A stretch of DNA of 64,000 nt from Bugula neritina (taxonomy: Eukaryota; Bryozoa; Gymnolaemata; Cheilostomatida; Bugulidae): positions 4,830,628-4,894,627 of the forward strand of contig OZ037771.1 in the NCBI GenBank assembly GCA_964035545.1, given 5' to 3'. The translations under genes were made by a program, and so were the position numbers. This document shows positions 61,150 to 64,000 of the stretch, piece after piece (positions within the stretch are counted from its first letter, which is position 1; the number at the start of each line of letters is the position of its first letter). The notes beneath the pieces were generated by a model. The model had not been told where the DNA came from. It searched no databases and saw nothing but the letters and a program-made list of their open reading frames with translations.

Positions 61150-62512
61150 TTACTAGGAGTTGAGGGTGGAGAGTTCGTCTGCTTGATTGTATGATGAATG
61201 AGTCTGAGTGACTGTGACTGTGGTGCGACTGTGTATCTGTATGACTGCATGAGTGTGAGTGAGAGAGATTGAGAGAATACGTGATTTCAACTACTTAATA
61301 TCTACTCTACCGCATGTTCTCTGCTACTTCCTCCTACCTTCTCTCTCTAAACATCCACTCTTCTGCTCTCAATACATTCTCCAACCGGTTCTATTCAAAA
61401 GGCTAGTTGTTCTCATAGTGAAGGTTCAGCACGCAGCAATATTTAAAGATGGCGAATGCCGGTGGCCACTACAACTGATATGTGAAACTAGTGACATCTA
61501 CAAATGATATTATTGGCAACTAGTGTCTTCTGCAGTTGAAGTCTGCAACAAGTGTTTTTATCGCAGGTTGTCTTCAGCCTGAGATTTTCATAACATTTTA
61601 TGAGAGGTTATTTTCAATTAAAGTTTATCTGCCAGCCACTAGTTTATCTGCCAGCTACCAGTTTATCTGCTGCCAGCCACTAGTTTATCTGCCAGCCACT
61701 AGTTTATCTGCTGCCACCGGTTTATCTGCCACTGATGCTGCGAGAAGGAAGAGAACAAACTGGTATTATCATGTCACGCTATCTGCCTGGCATAACTCCT
61801 AATCCTCGACGCTCAACATTGGCAATGTGCTGGTTTACTATACGGGAGTTGTGTGCTCAAGTATTTGATGCCATTGTTGGGAGTTGTCATTCCTGTCTGC
61901 CTGTTGTATGACTGTGATATCCCTTGTGTGTGAGTATTGCATGATTTTTACCCATTGCTGCTAAGTGTAAAGTATTCTATAAGATAAATCTATTTTTTGC
62001 GTTTACAGTAGTTTTTTTAATTTTGGTTAGATACGCGTATCTAATTGTATGGAGAATAATTGTTTGAATGAGTAAGTTTTTAAATTATAATGAATTTTGT
62101 TATAGTACAGTTCTAATGAGTGTTGAGCTTTTGATAGTTTGCTTCTTGCTTGAGGTGTGTAGGTTGAATAAGGTCTTGGTACAGGTACTTTTGCTGTAAA
62201 GTATGTTCATAGTGTTTTAGTTTTGACAATTTGTCAAGTTATACAAGTCAACTTTTGTGGAAATCTAGATTTCAGCTTTTGATGAGGTTTTACCAATAAA
62301 ATTGTTTTGTTTATAAAAATCGAAAATACTCCCAGTTGTTGGTGTAAGGCTAAAAATAACTTGTATATTTATAATATGTTAATGGTATATAGAAATTGAA
62401 ATATGTACAATTTTTATAAAGCTCGGAACGGTGATGCAAACTGCACGGCTTTAAGAATTTTTATAAGTATATTAGATATGTCGTGCTAGTTGAGCATAGT
62501 AGCAGCTGAAAG
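61150..62512. other. Convergent 3' region: importin and ATPase beta 3' UTRs
   Basis: It lies between the importin stop and the oppositely oriented ATPase beta stop. It contains tgag words after 61180, a ~20-bp repeat (agtttatctgccagccact, about 61622-61730) and aataaa at about 62295, which could end the importin transcript. No further gene is seen. Confidence 0.65.
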
Positions 62513-63863
62513 TCAGTCTGAAATAATCTCGAATCTGGTTTGTCCGAGTCCATAGACTGGGTGATGTATCATATTCTTGGTATACGCTCTGCAGGTAATA
62601 AACAGCAGGGATCCTACAATTATATAATTTAACAGTTTTTATGAAAGATAAAACTAAGTAAAATAGCATTTTGTAACTTTTTCAAGTAAAATCTAAATTT
62701 CACAGCTATAAAGGCTCATTGATTCAAATTAGAATGCTTGCATTTTGTTTTCTTGATTTGCAATGACCAATCCTTGTTTCACACGAGTGTGGAAAAAATT
62801 ACAGTCATGTTTTCATAAAGTTATCAAGTAATGATCTAGTGCAAGGGTGTCCAACCTATTCAGAGTGAGGGCCACTGAAAGGGAATATTCCATGACGAGG
62901 GCCACATTGTAAACTGTAGTTTAAGCTGGGGGGCCACAGTATTAGTAATTTTCAAATACTTCCAAATTCTCATTTATCATTACACAATGAAGTCATAATA
63001 GTAAATGCAGTGTGTAGCATGTGTATAAATAAGACATTTAAAAGTAGTTTTTTCACTCTAATTTATGTATACTGTAAAAAATGATTTTAGTTGTATGCCT
63101 TTGAAGGCCACATAAATGTAGGCTGGGGGGCTACATCCGGCCCCAGGGCTGCCTGTTGGACAGCCCTGATTTGGCTATGCAAATCTTGTTATTACAGTGG
63201 TAAAACTAAACACACTGCGCCAGAGAAGTTGAGTTGATTTTGTGATATTTATAATAATATACAAGTTTATAAAATAGAATATCCTAGTTGATAATTAAGA
63301 TAATATGTCAGAAGTTGGAGTTGTCTTACTGTGAGGAAGGTTGAATAATTGCACAGCAACTAATGGTGACTTGTAGCCCTGTTGACCAACAAAAGGGAAA
63401 TAATCAAAGCTCCACCCTTGTTGAGGATAGTAAGCTATGTCGGCCAGGGATTCATTAGTCACGGGATCCTACAATCATTTATACCTATTTAACGAAGTTG
63501 CTGAAACAATTGAAGCAGTTTTAAAAGTTAATATAACAAAATAATATATAATATAATACATATATGACTGTTATATAACTATGTATATATGACATATAAT
63601 ATTTATAAAATAGTAAAATTTTGCAATATTGAACACTATTGAAAACCATTCTTTTCCACAACCATACATCATGATTTATTACTTGCTATTTAAAAGCAAC
63701 TTAAATTATTTCACCCACTCATAAGCTACTTTAAAACTTAGCAGAAATTCCTACTCACTGTGCCAAAGCACTTGACTGTAATAACATCGGGCTTCCAGAT
63801 GTCCCTGATCTCTTCTGGAACTTCGTCTATACTCTCGTAGTTCTCTGGCTCCCAGTTATTTAT
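62513..63863 (-). CDS. Na+/K+-ATPase beta subunit, last three exons (partial)
   Basis: On the minus strand, exons 63863-63759, 63468-63330 and 62613-62513 join in phase to 113 residues ending in TGA at 62515-62513. The 5' part lies right of the window. The beta subunit is the single-pass partner that folds and delivers the pump's catalytic subunit to the plasma membrane; this segment is its extracellular domain. Diagnostic blocks: IRDIWKPDVITVKCFG, YYPQQGWSFDYFPFVGQQG, YKSPLVAVQLFNL and the terminal CRAYTKNMIHHPVYGLGQ. Of the conserved extracellular disulphide cysteines, KCFG and TCRAY are visible. An H+/K+-ATPase beta subunit is an alternative, but invertebrates usually have only the Na+/K+ type. 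A hAT-type MITE sits in the last intron. Confidence 0.9.
62842..63168. mobile_element. hAT-type MITE in last intron of the ATPase beta gene
   Basis: A 327-bp element. The left end caagggtgtccaacct is inverted at the right end (gttggacagccctg), matching the cagggntgtccaac terminal consensus of hAT transposons. The interior has the familiar gagggccac, ggggccac and catccggcccc words. The expected 8-bp target duplication is not clearly preserved, so the copy is old. Confidence 0.85.
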
Positions 63864-64000
63864 CTAAAAGTTTAATTACAGTTCACCTTTGAAATGTGCC
63901 CAGCCATATAACAACTGGATAACATCCAACAGCAAAATATTCTTGCAAACGGATGCATGCGAGTGTTGAAGTCGAGCTTAATTAATTTGAATATAATCAG

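Overview
This is a window of animal nuclear DNA. It is AT-rich, and its genes are split into many short exons joined by GT-AG introns of about 0.15 to 3 kb. It carries transposons and simple repeats. The gene set is a ROCO/LRRK kinase, importin alpha with IBB and ARM repeats, an Na+/K+-ATPase beta subunit, an EBP sterol isomerase, a 15-PGDH-type dehydrogenase, an ankyrin protein and a malate synthase. Malate synthase survives only in some animal lineages (nematodes, cnidarians, some deuterostomes and other early branches), so a non-bilaterian or other early-branching invertebrate such as a sponge or cnidarian is plausible. The species cannot be fixed from this window.

Layout, left to right. 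1-11436 (+): 3' two thirds of an LRRK-like ROCO kinase (COR, kinase, beta-propeller-like C-terminus), 20 exons, running off the left edge. 12670-15188 (+): a complete five-exon four-transmembrane protein of unknown function. 16623-23952 (+): a ten-exon ankyrin-repeat protein with a disordered/coiled tail and a C-terminal membrane anchor. 27124-33760 (+): malate synthase, ten exons, with the last C-terminal exon not found. 33915-38466 (+): an intact, very young Ty3/Gypsy (Mag-like) LTR retrotransposon inserted just where that last exon is expected. 40191-41623 (-): EBP family. 46080-50467 (+): short-chain dehydrogenase, seven exons. 54896-61149 (+): importin alpha (KPNA3/4 type), nine exons. 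62513-63863 (-): 3' end of an Na+/K+-ATPase beta subunit gene, running off the right edge. Exon boundaries were deduced by hand from splice sites, reading-frame phase and family similarity, and all internal phases agree.

Between and inside the genes lie two copies of a foldback MITE family, a Tc1/mariner-type MITE, a hAT-type MITE, a tRNA-SINE relic, a LINE endonuclease relic, several (AT)n tracts and many minisatellites. Many of the minisatellites sit directly against splice sites. In two cases the tandem repeat has duplicated the 3' splice site itself. Three intergenic stretches consist of odd, cryptically simple sequence rich in short inverted repeats.

The genes do not form an operon or a known system; they are unrelated housekeeping and signalling genes. 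The strongest points for follow-up are the malate synthase with its fresh retrotransposon insertion, the duplicated 3' splice sites, the 30-bp-spaced array of eight CCAAT boxes, the long hairpin in the LRRK intron, and the tail-anchored ankyrin protein.
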